A stretch of 64,000 bases of DNA from Rhodopseudomonas palustris (GTDB taxonomy: Bacteria > Pseudomonadota > Alphaproteobacteria > Rhizobiales > Xanthobacteraceae), in contig NZ_QYYD01000004.1 of NCBI RefSeq assembly GCF_003591005.1, forward strand, positions 186,001 to 250,000, written 5' to 3'. Position 1 is the first letter of the stretch, and every line of letters starts with the position of its first letter. The notes below the pieces were generated by a model. That model ran no database searches, had not been told where the DNA came from, and was given only the letters and a program-made list of their open reading frames with translations. Positions 32,148 through 41,537 of this stretch are shown piece after piece. The translations under genes were made by a program, and so were the position numbers.

Positions 32148-32288
32148 AGTCATTCCGGGGCACGCGGCGAAGCCGCGTGAACCCGGAATCCCGACGTTGT
32201 GAGGAAGGCCGTGCCCAAATGCTGCGAGATTCCGGGTTCGCGTCCTTGTGCCGGCCGAGGCCGGCCCGAGGACGCGCCCCGGAATGAC
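32148..32288. repeat. Class-A palindromic repeat
   Basis: GTCATTCCGGGGCACGCGGC with its own small hairpin, AACCCGGAATCCCGACGTTG, loop, GAGATTCCGGGTTCGCGTCC and CGCGCCCCGGAATGACGG. Lies between convergent genes. Confidence 0.9.
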
Positions 32289-32337
32289 GGTGCTTTGGGT
32301 TCAGCGACGTGATGCAAAGCGTCGGGGGCGTGCCGCC

Positions 32338-34296
32338 TCACACCGCCACGCTCGACAGCGGCTGCTCCGCAGTCTGTGGCGGCGGGGCGGGGGTGGCTTC
32401 GTCGAGGCAATAGGCGACCGCGTCGCGCAGGCTGGCGACGATGGTGTCGGCCTGGACCGAGCCTTGGCCGTCAGGCGCGGTCGCGCCGGTCGCCGACAGC
32501 AGCGCCACCATGATCTTCGCCTGCGGCGCCTTGCGGCGGAGACGGCGGACGGCGTAGCGTATGTGCGTGCTGTTGGGGATCTCCAGATAGGTCAGGCACA
32601 CCAGCGCGACATCCGAAGTGTCGAGGGCGAAGATGTGCTTGGTCGCCAGCGCGCTGGCAGGCTCGGCGCGGGCGCCGAGGCCGTGCACGCGGCTCAGATG
32701 CGCCAGCATCAGCGCCGCCGCCTCGTCGAGCTCGCTGCGCCCGCCGATACACAGCACCGGCGCCGTGCCCTGCCAGTTCGGCGCAAGCTCAGCCGGCTTC
32801 AGCGTCGGCAGACCGTCATGGGCATGCGCCGGGGGCGTTTCGTCGACAGCCGCAGCCGCCTCGGCGTCGTCGGTGGTGTCTTCGCCGTCCGCCTCCTGCT
32901 CGACCTCGTCGGTGAGGTCCTCGGTGAATTCCAGCACCGTGTCCTTGATGCGCTCCAGCCGCACCGCGTCCAGGGCGCCGCGCTCGAGATCGGACTGCGC
33001 CAGCTGCAGGCCCTTCATCGCGACGTCGTCGTAATAGGACGACAGGGAGCGCTCTTTGAGAAACTGCTCGGCCTTCTCGGCGGCCTCGGTCGGGTCGCCG
33101 GCCAGCATCCGCTGATAGAAGATCTCCGGCGGCGACAGCGCTGGGCGGTCGCCGAACATCACATCGAGAAACGCCAGCCGCTCGACGTGCCGCCCGAGCA
33201 CGACCAGGCAGACCGTCAGCGGCGTCGCCAGCACCAGGCCGATCGGTCCCCACAGCGCGGTCCAGAATGTCGCCGACACCACAACGGCGACCGGCGACAG
33301 GCCGGTGGTGCGGCCGTACATCAGCGGCTCGACCACGTGGGCGATCGCCGGCTCGATGATGAAAAACAGCGCCGCCGTCCAGATCAGCATCGACCAGCCG
33401 GGATCGACGGCAACCGCCAGTGTCAGCGGAAACGCCGCCGCGATGATCGAGCCGATGTAGGGCACGAAGCGCAGCACCGCGGCCAGGATGCCCCACAGCG
33501 CCGGGCTCGGCACGCCGATGATCCACAGCCCGGTGCCGATCAGCACGCCGAAGGCGGAATTGAGCAGCAGCTGATTGAGGAACAGCCGGCTGAGCCGGCC
33601 GGCCGCATCGTCCAGCGCCGCGGTGGTGCGCTGAAGATCGTGCGTACCGGCGAGGCGGATCAGCCGGTTTCGCAGATCTTCCTTCTGCAGCAGAATGAAG
33701 ATCACAAAGATCACGATGATACCGGTCATCGCCAATGGCGAGATCAGCGGCGCGATCAGCGAGCGCAGATTGGCCAGCGTGCCCGGGTCGGGCTGCAACA
33801 CCTCCACCGGCACAGGGGCGACGGGGCGCCCGGATGTGGTCGTCGGCGATGAGTTGCTCAGCGACGGGGTCGCCTTGGGCTTGTTGAGCTCCTTGCTGAG
33901 GTCCTGCAGCATGCCTTCGGCGCGCTCCAGCGTCGAGGAGCCGCCCGTCACGCCGCGCAGCGAAGTGATCTTGTCCTGGATGGTCGATTGATACTGCGGC
34001 AGATCGCCGGCGAGGCGCGACAACTGCGTAGCGATCAGACTGCCGAGCGCGAAGATCACCACGAAGGCCAGCAGCACCGAGACGATCGCCGCCACCGCGC
34101 GCGGCACCCGTATCGCCTGCAGCAGATTGACCGGCCGCGCCAGCACGAAGCTGAGCAGGATCGCCAGTGCGACCGGCACGAACACCTCGCGGCCGACATA
34201 CAGCGCCGCAATGATGATCACCGCCAGGATGGTCACCGCGCAGGCACCGACCAGGCCGGCGACGTCTTCCAGGCTTTGCGCTTTCCCCAGCTTCAT
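32338..34296 (-). CDS. AI-2E family permease with extra C-terminal domain
   Basis: 652 residues. Residues 1-380 are an AI-2E/PerM-type membrane domain with paired N-terminal helices (GACAVTILAVIIIAALYVGR, LAILLSFVLARPVNLLQAI), a periplasmic-type loop, then PLAMTGIIVIFVIFILLQKE, the GTGLWIIGVPSPALWGILAA helix and WGPIGLVLATPLTVCLVVLG. Family roles range from autoinducer export to Na+/H+ antiport. After an acidic linker (EFTEDLTDEVEQEADGEDTT) residues about 511-625 form an alpha/beta domain: PVLCIGGRSELDEAAALMLA, DTSDVALVCLTYLEIPNSTH, AKIMVALLSATG. ATG 34296 begins the first helix region. Confidence 0.85.
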   Translation of the reverse strand: MKLGKAQSLEDVAGLVGACAVTILAVIIIAALYVGREVFVPVALAILLSFVLARPVNLLQAIRVPRAVAAIVSVLLAFVVIFALGSLIATQLSRLAGDLPQYQSTIQDKITSLRGVTGGSSTLERAEGMLQDLSKELNKPKATPSLSNSSPTTTSGRPVAPVPVEVLQPDPGTLANLRSLIAPLISPLAMTGIIVIFVIFILLQKEDLRNRLIRLAGTHDLQRTTAALDDAAGRLSRLFLNQLLLNSAFGVLIGTGLWIIGVPSPALWGILAAVLRFVPYIGSIIAAAFPLTLAVAVDPGWSMLIWTAALFFIIEPAIAHVVEPLMYGRTTGLSPVAVVVSATFWTALWGPIGLVLATPLTVCLVVLGRHVERLAFLDVMFGDRPALSPPEIFYQRMLAGDPTEAAEKAEQFLKERSLSSYYDDVAMKGLQLAQSDLERGALDAVRLERIKDTVLEFTEDLTDEVEQEADGEDTTDDAEAAAAVDETPPAHAHDGLPTLKPAELAPNWQGTAPVLCIGGRSELDEAAALMLAHLSRVHGLGARAEPASALATKHIFALDTSDVALVCLTYLEIPNSTHIRYAVRRLRRKAPQAKIMVALLSATGATAPDGQGSVQADTIVASLRDAVAYCLDEATPAPPPQTAEQPLSSVAV

Positions 34297-34465
34297 CCGT
34301 TCGACGCTCTCGATGCCGTTGCGATCGGACGAAGCGCCGACCTCCCACGACCAGCCGCCTCGAACGAGACAGCAGCCGCACCGATCGATAAGTAAGCTCG
34401 TGAAACTCCGTTCCGCTCGCATAGCGGAACAGGCGGGCGCTCTGTAATGCACTACCGCTCCGCGA

Positions 34466-34608
34466 GTCATTCCGGGGCACGCAGCGAAGCTGCGTGAACC
34501 CGGAATCTCGACGTTGTTACGACGACCGTGCTTCCACAACTGCGAGATTCCGGGTTCGCGCCATCAGGCCGGCTCAAGGCCGGCCAGATAGCGCGCCCCG
34601 GAATGACG
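34466..34608. repeat. Class-A palindromic repeat
   Basis: GTCATTCCGGGGCACGCAGC, AACCCGGAATCTCGACGTTG, loop, GAGATTCCGGGTTCGCGCCA and GCGCGCCCCGGAATGACGG. Very close to the 32.1-kb copy in its loop sequence. Confidence 0.9.
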
Positions 34609-34638
34609 GCGTCGGGGTGGCTGCGCCGCCAGCGCCCG

Positions 34639-36417
34639 CTAATCCACCGCCGCGACGCCTTCGCGGACCTGCTTCTTCCGTGTGTCCCGTTCGTCGTGGA
34701 TGATGGCGATGACCTTGCCGACCGGGGTGCCGAGCGTTTGCAGCACCGTCGAGGCGATTTCGAAGCTGGCTTCGAGGACTTCGCGGACGACGTCGGTGGC
34801 CCCCAGCGCAAACAGCCGGCGGGCGTGGTCGGCGTCGCGGGCGCGGACGATCACCGGCAGGTCGGGGCGCTCGGCGCGGGCGGCGGCGACGACGTGCTCG
34901 GCCGCGGCGGCATCGTGCATCGTCACCACCAGTGCCGGCGCTTCGGCGAGGCCGCATTTGCGCAGGAAGGCGCGCTGGGTGGCGTCGCCGTAAACCAGAT
35001 TGCGCCCGGCGCGGCGTGCCCGCCCCACCGTCTCGGGATCGATCTCGATGCCGATGAACGGCTTGTCCTGCTTCGTCAGGATGTCGCCGAGGATGCGGCC
35101 GACGCGGCCATAGCCGACAATGATGATGCGGCCCTCCTCGGCGGGGCCCGGATCGGTGTGGCCGTCCGCCAGCGCGGCGGCTTTGCGCACCCGCGTGCTC
35201 GCCTTGCGCGACAGCCGCGCCAGATACGGCGTCAGCATCATCGTGCCCGACGACACCAGCAGCATGAACTGCTCGACCTCATGCGTGACGAGGCCGCTCG
35301 AGCTGGCGAGTCCGAGCACCAGAAAGGCGAATTCACCGCCGCCGGCGAGCAGCAGGCTGGCTTCGGCCACCACCGGCCAGGACAGCCCGAACGCCCGTGT
35401 CAGGCCGGCGACCAGCACGGCCTTCAGCGCCACCATGCCGACTACCGAGGCCGCGACCATTGCCGGATAGCGAGCGACTTCGGCGAGGTCGATCCGCATT
35501 CCCACTGAGATGAAGAACAGACCGAGCAGCATGCCCTTGAACGGCTCGATGTCGACTTCGACCTGGCGGCGAAACTCCGTCTCGGCCAGCACCAGCCCGG
35601 CCAGAAAGGCGCCGAGCGCCATCGACAGGCCTGCCACATGGGTCAGCAGCGAGGTGCCGACCACCACGAACAGGATGGTGGCCATGAACAGTTCGCGGTT
35701 GCGGGTGTGCGCCACCAGCCGAAACAGCCGGCGCAGCACCAGCCGGCCGAAGCCGACGATCAGCAGGATCGCCGCGACCGCCTGGATCAGCGCCATGCCC
35801 AGCCCGAGCCACACCGAGCTTGTTGAACTTGCGCTTTGCGCGCCGTCGCCATTGGCCTGGCCCAGCACCACGATCAGAAACAGGATCGGCACCACCGCGA
35901 GATCCTGCGCCAGCAGCACGGCGAAGATGCTACGGCCGGCGAGCGTCGCCAGCCGTTTCTGCTCGGCGAGCAGCTGCAGCACGATCGCGGTCGACGATAG
36001 CGCCAGGCAGGCGCCGATCACCAGGCTGGCCTCGACCGTGTTGCCGAAGCTGATGGCGATGCCGGCGATCGCCGCGGTGGTCAGCACCACCTGCAGCATG
36101 CCGAGTCCGAACACCAGCCGGCGCATCGTCCACAGCCGGTCAAACGACAGTTCGAGCCCGATGGTGAACAGCAGGAAGGCGACACCGAGTTCGGCGAGCC
36201 GGTCGACCGCGGCCTGCGACGTGATGGTGATGGCCTGCAGCCAGGGTGCGCCATCGCCGATGCGGCCAAGGCTGTAGGGGCCGAGCACGAGGCCTGCGAC
36301 CAAAAAGCCGAGCACCGGGCTGATGCGCAGCCGCGCCATCAGTGGAATCACCACGCCGGCGGTCCCGAGAAACACCAGGGCTTCGCGGTAGACGCCGATA
36401 TCGCTTGCAGTTGTCAT
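34639..36417 (-). CDS. CPA2 monovalent cation:proton antiporter (Kef-type)
   Basis: 592 residues. Residues 1-390 are a 12-helix Na+/H+-exchanger domain: ISPVLGFLVAGLVLGPYSLG, LGVAFLLFTIGLELSFDRLW, VIGACLALSSTAIVLQLLAE, FGLSWPVVAEASLLLAGGGE. Residues about 420-540 are a TrkA-N domain (GRIIIVGYGRVGRILGDILT, VYGDATQRAFLRKCGLAEAP). Such proteins export K+ or Na+ in exchange for H+, gated by nucleotide or glutathione. No KefF/G ancillary gene nearby. Monocistronic. Confidence 0.92.
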   Translation of the reverse strand: MTTASDIGVYREALVFLGTAGVVIPLMARLRISPVLGFLVAGLVLGPYSLGRIGDGAPWLQAITITSQAAVDRLAELGVAFLLFTIGLELSFDRLWTMRRLVFGLGMLQVVLTTAAIAGIAISFGNTVEASLVIGACLALSSTAIVLQLLAEQKRLATLAGRSIFAVLLAQDLAVVPILFLIVVLGQANGDGAQSASSTSSVWLGLGMALIQAVAAILLIVGFGRLVLRRLFRLVAHTRNRELFMATILFVVVGTSLLTHVAGLSMALGAFLAGLVLAETEFRRQVEVDIEPFKGMLLGLFFISVGMRIDLAEVARYPAMVAASVVGMVALKAVLVAGLTRAFGLSWPVVAEASLLLAGGGEFAFLVLGLASSSGLVTHEVEQFMLLVSSGTMMLTPYLARLSRKASTRVRKAAALADGHTDPGPAEEGRIIIVGYGRVGRILGDILTKQDKPFIGIEIDPETVGRARRAGRNLVYGDATQRAFLRKCGLAEAPALVVTMHDAAAAEHVVAAARAERPDLPVIVRARDADHARRLFALGATDVVREVLEASFEIASTVLQTLGTPVGKVIAIIHDERDTRKKQVREGVAAVD

Positions 36418-36528
36418 CTTGATTCCAGATCACGCAGCGGGCAGGCGCGCGCGGGGCTCGATCAAATCGGGGCGTGGCTGCGTCAATACATCGCAACAGC
36501 CGCGACGAGAAGCGACATCGCCGCCCGA

Positions 36529-36861
36529 TCAGGCGGGCAGCGAGCGCGGCGCGAACAGGATCACGCTCATGCCGACCAGGCAGATCGCGGCGCCGATCAT
36601 GTCCCAGCTATCAGGCCGATGTCCCTCCATCGCCCAGCCCCACAGCAGCGCGCTGGCGATGTAGATCCCGCCATAGGCCGCGTAGGCGCGCCCGGCCAGC
36701 GGACTGTCGGCCAGCGTCAGCAGATAAGCGAACAGCGCCAGCGCCATCACGCCGGGGATCAGCCACAGCGCCGACCGGTCCAGCCGCAGCCACGCCCAGA
36801 ACGTAAAACACCCGGCGATCTCCATCACCGCGGCGGCACAGAAGGTGAGGAGCGAGGTCAT
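36529..36861 (-). CDS. YnfA family (UPF0060) membrane protein
   Basis: 110 residues, four transmembrane helices: [86 protein letters not shown](F)-type start and the AAYGG-Y-I-x-S-A-L-LW-GW segment are diagnostic. A small SMR-like transporter family of uncertain substrate. ATG 36861 has AAGGTGAGGAGCGAG reverse context; accepted by homology. Confidence 0.9.
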   Translation of the reverse strand: MTSLLTFCAAAVMEIAGCFTFWAWLRLDRSALWLIPGVMALALFAYLLTLADSPLAGRAYAAYGGIYIASALLWGWAMEGHRPDSWDMIGAAICLVGMSVILFAPRSLPA

Positions 36862-36988
36862 GAGGATGAGCTTTCGCGAGCAGGTCAGCGCTGGAGCGAG
36901 TGTCTTGACGGAAACGAAGATGGCAAGCCGACACCGCCGTAATCCTATGAGCCTGCCCGAGAACATAGCTTCTGAAATCAGGCACCAC

Positions 36989-37117
36989 CGTCATGGCCGG
37001 GCTCGTCCCGCCTGCGGGGCCGAAGCCCCTCCGGCGCGGCGAAGGCCCGGCCATCCACGCCTTTCCAGCATCTCAGTCAGCAAGGCGTGGATGCCCGGCA
37101 AAATGCCGGGCATGACG
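36989..37117. repeat. Class-C palindromic repeat
   Basis: GTCATGGCCGGGCTCGTCCC ... GGCCCGGCCATCCACGCCTT, loop, AAGGCGTGGATGCCCGGCAA and AATGCCGGGCATGACG. Contains an inner hairpin (GGGGCCGAAGCCCC). Confidence 0.88.
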
Positions 37118-37167
37118 CGTGGAAACGAAAGTGCCTGATATTGAAGGTCGCATCGGGTCAGGCGCCA

Positions 37168-37201
37168 ATAAAAAAGGCGCGGACAGCGTCCGCGCCTTTT
37201 C
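37168..37201 (-). terminator. Terminator of icd
   Basis: AAAAAAGGCGCGGAC / GTCCGCGCCTTTTC hairpin flanked by A and T runs; works on either strand. Lies 22 bases after the icd stop. Confidence 0.92.
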
Positions 37202-37222
37202 GACTTCGCAGAAGCGCCCCGA

Positions 37223-38446
37223 TCAGGCGGCCTTTTCGCTCATCGCCTTGTTGAGGTTCTGCGCGACCTTGTCGAGGAAGCCTTCGGTCGACAGCCAGCG
37301 CTGGTCGGCGCCGACCAGCAGCGCAAGGTCCTTGGTCATCGCGCCGGCTTCCACCGTCTCGACGCAGACCCGCTCCAGCGTTTCGGCGAAACGCGCGAGC
37401 TCTTCGTTGCTGTCGAGCTTGGCGCGATGCGCCAGGCCACGGGTCCAGGCGAAGATCGAGGCGATCGAGTTGGTCGAGGTCGCCTTGCCCTTCTGGTGTT
37501 CGCGATAGTGGCGGGTGACGGTGCCGTGCGCGGCTTCGGCTTCGACCGTCTTGCCGTCCGGCGTCATCAGCACCGAGGTCATCAGGCCGAGCGAACCGTA
37601 GCCCTGCGCCACGGTGTCGGACTGCACGTCGCCGTCGTAGTTCTTACAGGCCCAGACGTAGCCGCCCGACCATTTCAGCGCCGAGGCGACCATGTCGTCG
37701 ATCAGGCGGTGCTCGTAGGTCAGGCCCCTGGCGTCGTATTCGGCCTTGAACTCGGCGTCGAAGATCTCCTGGAAGATGTCCTTGAAGCGACCATCATAGA
37801 CTTTCATGATGGTGTTCTTGGTCGAGAGATACACCGGATAGTTGCGCATCAGGCCGTAGTTCAGCGAGGCGCGGGCGAAGTCCTTGATCGACTCGTCGAG
37901 GTTGTACATTGACATCGCGACGCCGGCGCCGGGCGCCTTGAATACTTCGCGTTCGATCACCTGGCCGTCCTCGCCGACGAACTTCATCGTCAGCGTGCCG
38001 GGGCCGGGGAACTTGATGTCGGTCGCGCGATACTGGTCGCCGTAAGCGTGGCGGCCGATCACGATCGGCTTGGTCCAGCCCGGCACCAGCCGCGGCACGT
38101 TCTTGCAGATGATCGGCTCGCGGAAGATCACGCCGCCGAGGATGTTGCGGATCGTGCCGTTCGGCGACTTCCACATGTTCTTGAGGCCGAATTCCTTCAC
38201 CCGCGCTTCGTCCGGGGTGATGGTGGCGCACTTCACGCCGACGCCGACCTGCTTGATGGCGTTGGCCGCGTCGATCGTGACCTGGTCGTCGGTCTTGTCG
38301 CGATATTCCATCCCAAGGTCGAAATACATCAGTTCCACGTCGAGGAACGGCAGGATCAATTTGTCCTTGATCATCTGCCAAATGATGCGGGTCATCTCGT
38401 CGCCGTCGAGTTCGACGACGGGATTTTTTACCTTGATTTTCGCCAT
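37223..38446 (-). CDS. icd: NADP-dependent isocitrate dehydrogenase
   Basis: 407 residues, the dimeric eukaryotic-like (type II) enzyme: [20 protein letters not shown] at the start, [20 protein letters not shown] as the isocitrate-binding Ser loop (SPNGTIRN), [16 protein letters not shown], and [19 protein letters not shown] as the NADP-binding HGTVxRHxR motif. Oxidatively decarboxylates isocitrate to 2-oxoglutarate in the TCA cycle. Monocistronic with its own terminator. Confidence 0.97.
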   Translation of the reverse strand: MAKIKVKNPVVELDGDEMTRIIWQMIKDKLILPFLDVELMYFDLGMEYRDKTDDQVTIDAANAIKQVGVGVKCATITPDEARVKEFGLKNMWKSPNGTIRNILGGVIFREPIICKNVPRLVPGWTKPIVIGRHAYGDQYRATDIKFPGPGTLTMKFVGEDGQVIEREVFKAPGAGVAMSMYNLDESIKDFARASLNYGLMRNYPVYLSTKNTIMKVYDGRFKDIFQEIFDAEFKAEYDARGLTYEHRLIDDMVASALKWSGGYVWACKNYDGDVQSDTVAQGYGSLGLMTSVLMTPDGKTVEAEAAHGTVTRHYREHQKGKATSTNSIASIFAWTRGLAHRAKLDSNEELARFAETLERVCVETVEAGAMTKDLALLVGADQRWLSTEGFLDKVAQNLNKAMSEKAA

Positions 38447-38855
38447 GCGGGATCGGGCCTTTATGAGACAGCGCTTCGTTCTGGGCGGGATTGGGCTTGA
38501 GCCGCGCCCGCTATAGCACCGGGCCGGCTGCGCCGAAAGGTGAATGGACGGGCAATTGTGCAGCTTTTGCAGCGTTCCGGCGCATGCCGGCGTGGCGTTT
38601 GCGCAGGGCGGCGCGCGAGCGCGGCCGCAGCTTCAACCTGATGTGCAGCATGAGCCGCGCCTCAGGTTCTGAATGAACCGTCAAAACTCTTGGTAAACGA
38701 TTTATTTCGCTTGAGAAATGCCGCCAGCCTTGGCAACCCGTAAGCGCCGAAAGCGAGGCTGTCAGCCGTCCCGCTCAAGCTCCGCTATAATCTCACCGCG
38801 CGCCCGCCCGGCAGCTCAGCCGGGACATCAAGACGCTCACCCGAAAGCTCAAGCG
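38447..38855. other. Gap without a gene
   Basis: 409 bases between divergent icd and the methyltransferase. No repeat, RNA gene or credible reading frame seen. It should hold both promoters; no box is clear enough to mark. Confidence 0.5.
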
Positions 38856-40055
38856 ATGGCCGGCTCCGGCACCGATAAATCCAAGCCCGCGGCGGACCTC
38901 GAAGGTCCCGTTGTCATCCTGGTTGAGCCGCAGCTCGGCGAGAACATCGGGATGTGCGCGCGCGCCATGGGTAATTTCGGCCTGAAGCGTTTACGTCTGG
39001 TAAAGCCGCGCGACGGCTGGCCGAATATCGCCGCGACCCGCGCGTCGGCGGGCGCCGATCACATCCTGAACGCGGTCGAGCTGTTCGACAGCGTCGAGGC
39101 TGCGGTGGCCGATTGCGCGCTGCTGTTCGCCACCACCGCGCGGGCCCACGACCAGGCCAAGCCGGTGGTCGGGCCGGAAGCCGCCGCGCGTGAGATCGTC
39201 GCCTCGACCGCGGCCGGCGTCACCGCCGGCATCCTGTTCGGGCGCGAGCGCCACGGCCTCGAGAACGACGAGGTCGCGCTCGCCAACCGCATCGTCACCT
39301 TCCCGGTCAACCCGGCGTTCGCCTCGCTGAACCTGGCGCAGGCGGTGCTGCTGATGGGCTACGAATGGTTCAAGCACGCCACGGAGGGCGCGCTGCCGTT
39401 CACGATGCCGGAGCGCTCCGAGCCGGCGTCGCAGCACCAGATGCAGGCGTTCTTCGACAATCTGGTCGCCGAGCTCGACCGGGTCGAATTCCTCCGCCCG
39501 CCGGAGAAGCGCGACACCATGCTGGTCAACTTGCGCAACATCTTCACCCGGATGGACCCGACCAAGCAGGACATCCACACGCTGCACGGCGCCATCCTGG
39601 CGATCGCCGAGGGCCGCAAGGGCCCGGCCAAAGGCGGCGTGCCCGACGGCGAGCAGGCGACACGGCTGCGCGCGCTGCTGGCCGAGCGTGCGGCCGGCGG
39701 CATGCCTGATCCCGATGGCGGCTCGCTGCGCGGGCTGGCGCGGCTCTTGCGCCGCAACCCGACCGACGCCGAGCGCCTCTTGTGGGAGAAGCTGCGCAGC
39801 GACCGCCGCTTCGCCGGCAACTTCAAGCGCCAGACGCCGGTCGGCCGCCACATCCCGGATTTCGTCTCTTTCACCCGCCGCCTGGTGATCGAGCTGATCC
39901 ACCCGGACGAAGGCGACGCCGTCGCCGCCGACCGCGCCGCGCGAAAAACCTGGCTGGAGGAGCGCGACTACCGCGTGGTGTGGGTGACGGCCGACGAGGT
40001 CACGGCGGATATCGGCGCGGTGCTGGAGCGGATCGAGGCCGTGCTGGCGGGGTAG
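38856..40055 (+). CDS. TrmJ-like RNA methyltransferase fused to DUF559 domain
   Basis: 399 residues. The N-terminal 250 are a SPOUT methyltransferase of TrmJ type: VVILVEPQLGENIGMCARAM, LKRLRLVKPRDGWPN, ILFGRERHGLENDEVALANR and SLNLAQAVLLMGYEW form the knot and SAM site. It should methylate a 2'-O ribose of tRNA (position 32 in known TrmJ). Residues about 290-399 are DUF559-like, a Vsr/restriction-endonuclease-type fold: LLRRNPTDAERLLWEKLRSD, FKRQTPVGRHIPDFVSF, RRLVIELIHPDE, ERDYRVVWVTADEV. The usual ELDGxxH centre reads ELIHPDE. ATG 38856 starts the homologous part; no strong RBS. Confidence 0.9.
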   Translation: MAGSGTDKSKPAADLEGPVVILVEPQLGENIGMCARAMGNFGLKRLRLVKPRDGWPNIAATRASAGADHILNAVELFDSVEAAVADCALLFATTARAHDQAKPVVGPEAAAREIVASTAAGVTAGILFGRERHGLENDEVALANRIVTFPVNPAFASLNLAQAVLLMGYEWFKHATEGALPFTMPERSEPASQHQMQAFFDNLVAELDRVEFLRPPEKRDTMLVNLRNIFTRMDPTKQDIHTLHGAILAIAEGRKGPAKGGVPDGEQATRLRALLAERAAGGMPDPDGGSLRGLARLLRRNPTDAERLLWEKLRSDRRFAGNFKRQTPVGRHIPDFVSFTRRLVIELIHPDEGDAVAADRAARKTWLEERDYRVVWVTADEVTADIGAVLERIEAVLAG

Positions 40056-40207
40056 GTACGTCGGCGTCTGGATCGCGTCCTGCGACACCTGTAGCCTGGA
40101 TGCAGCGAAGCGAAATCCAGGATCGCGCGTTAGATATCGGTCGCCTTGCGCGACCACATGTCCGGCCGGCGCCCCAGCGCCTGTTGCTTTTGACGACGGA
40201 GTCTGAA

Positions 40208-40690
40208 TTGAGCGTCGCCTTCACCAAGGAAGACAGTGCCGCGACCGCATCGGAGACGGTGCTGCCGGACCGGCCGATCTCGGAGCATCCCAACCTCGTC
40301 ACCGCCGCCGGCCTCGCCGCGCTGGAAGCGCAGCTCGCCGAGGCGCGCGCCGGCGTCGAGGCCGCCGCCGCCATCGCCGACGTCAACGAACGCCGCCAGG
40401 CCGAAGCCATCCCGGCGCGCGACCTGCGCTATTTCGACATCCGCGTCCGCAGCGCGCAACTGATGCCCGAGCCGGAGAGTAACGACGTCGTCGCGTTCGG
40501 CAGCACCGTCACCTTCCGCCGCCCCGACGGCCGCGTCCAAACCTACCGCATCGTCGGCGAAGACGAAGCCGACCCCAAGCAAGGCACGATCTCATTCGCC
40601 TCGCCGGTGGCAAGGCTGCTGATGGGCAAGAGCGTGGGCGACGTGGTCGGCAAGGGCGCGCAGGAGTTGGAGATCGTGGAGATCGGGTGA
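40208..40690 (+). CDS. GreA/GreB-family transcription factor
   Basis: 160 residues from TTG 40208, which has GGAG five bases upstream; no ATG fits. The start SVAFTKEDSAATASE, then LPDRPISEHPNLVTAAGLAA, resembles a GreB-like group. The C-terminal FKBP-like domain is clear: DVVAFGSTVTFRRPDGRVQT, YRIVGEDEADPKQGTISFAS, PVARLLMGKSVGDVV. The coiled-coil part lacks the acidic GDLSEN tip that GreA/GreB need for transcript cleavage, so it more likely binds RNA polymerase without that activity, like Rnk. Confidence 0.82.
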   Translation: MSVAFTKEDSAATASETVLPDRPISEHPNLVTAAGLAALEAQLAEARAGVEAAAAIADVNERRQAEAIPARDLRYFDIRVRSAQLMPEPESNDVVAFGSTVTFRRPDGRVQTYRIVGEDEADPKQGTISFASPVARLLMGKSVGDVVGKGAQELEIVEIG

Positions 40691-41156
40691 CGTCACGCGA
40701 AGCGGTGTAGCCCGGGCGAGCGAAGCGACCCCGGGGTCATCACGCCGCCGCCGGCCGGTCATTCCGCCGGCAGACGATGCCGACGTTAATCTTTTCGCTG
40801 CTCGCGAACGTCGAGCATGAACATCGCACGCCCAGTCATTGTAGGCGCCGTTGCCGCGCGGTGCGATATCCAGACGATCGCATCGCGCGCCTCCCGATTC
40901 GCGATGATTCGTCACCGCTTTGTTCCGGCTGCGTTCGAAGCGTTAACGCGGGCGGATTGGTTCGTCACAAGGTGAGACACAGCGAGCGGCAAGGCGCGGC
41001 CGCGACGCGGGCGCATGCGGCCGAGCTCAAGGCTGTCGTCCCGGCGTGGCGTGGTGAATCCATGCTTTCGCGAGACGCGCCGCATTCGCTGATGCGGTTC
41101 ATCGCCGCGCAATCCGGCGGCGCTACGCTGGCGCGGTTGGTTTGCGAGGATGCGTG
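40691..41156. repeat. Gap with copy A of a diverged direct repeat
   Basis: 466 bases with no credible gene. A short element GTAGCCCGGGCGAGCGAAGC ... CCCCGGGGTC lies at 40708-40738. From about 40784 to 40984 the sequence matches 41577-41774 in diverged form; the best block is 40896-40984 (GATTCGCGATGATTCGTCAC ... AAGCGTTAACGCG ... CGTCACAAGGTGAGACACAG). Confidence 0.65.
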
Positions 41157-41537
41157 ATGTTGTTATCGAAAGATGTTGCGGTGGCTGCTGCGGCGGCGGT
41201 GTTGATGGTTGGGCCGGCTGCGGCGCAGACGGCGCCGGGCGCCGAGGGGCAGGGCGCACAGGTGCGGATCCAGACGTCGATCTCCTTCTTCGTCCCCGGC
41301 GGTGGGACGGAGGACGAACTGCCGCAGAAGATCGATCAGGCGCGGAAGCTCGTCTACCAGCTGGCGACGCGGGATTGCGAGCTGCTGCGCAGCACCATCG
41401 CCAAGGATTGCCGGCTCGAATCCGTCAACAGCAACGTCCGACAGAACGACGGCCGCCCACCACAGATGCAGCAGCCGAGCGGCTACCACGTCAGCGGCTC
41501 GATCCAGTCGGTGATCAGCCTGAAGACGCAGCCGTAG
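41157..41537 (+). CDS. Small secreted hypothetical protein
   Basis: 126 residues. ATG 41157 has GAGGATGCG upstream; the signal peptide is VAVAAAAAVLMVGPAAAQ. The mature protein has VRIQTSISFFVPGGGTEDEL, ARKLVYQLATRDCELLRSTI, KDCRLESVNSNVRQN and ends GYHVSGSIQSVISLKTQ. Two cysteines (RDC, KDC) may form a disulfide. The shape recalls periplasmic SIMPL-like or beta-strand-ending small proteins but no family is certain. Flanked on both sides by related 200-base non-coding repeats. Confidence 0.7.
   Translation: MLLSKDVAVAAAAAVLMVGPAAAQTAPGAEGQGAQVRIQTSISFFVPGGGTEDELPQKIDQARKLVYQLATRDCELLRSTIAKDCRLESVNSNVRQNDGRPPQMQQPSGYHVSGSIQSVISLKTQP

Noticed and set aside
38447-38855. Possible tRNA or small RNA gene upstream of icd
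   Set aside because: No cloverleaf, no TTCGA-type arm and no terminator in this gap.
40777-41157. Frames over both copies of the 200-base repeat giving similar peptides (RSVNA...RHK-type)
   Set aside because: The similarity follows from DNA similarity. Frames differ in length, have no RBS, and composition is not protein-like.
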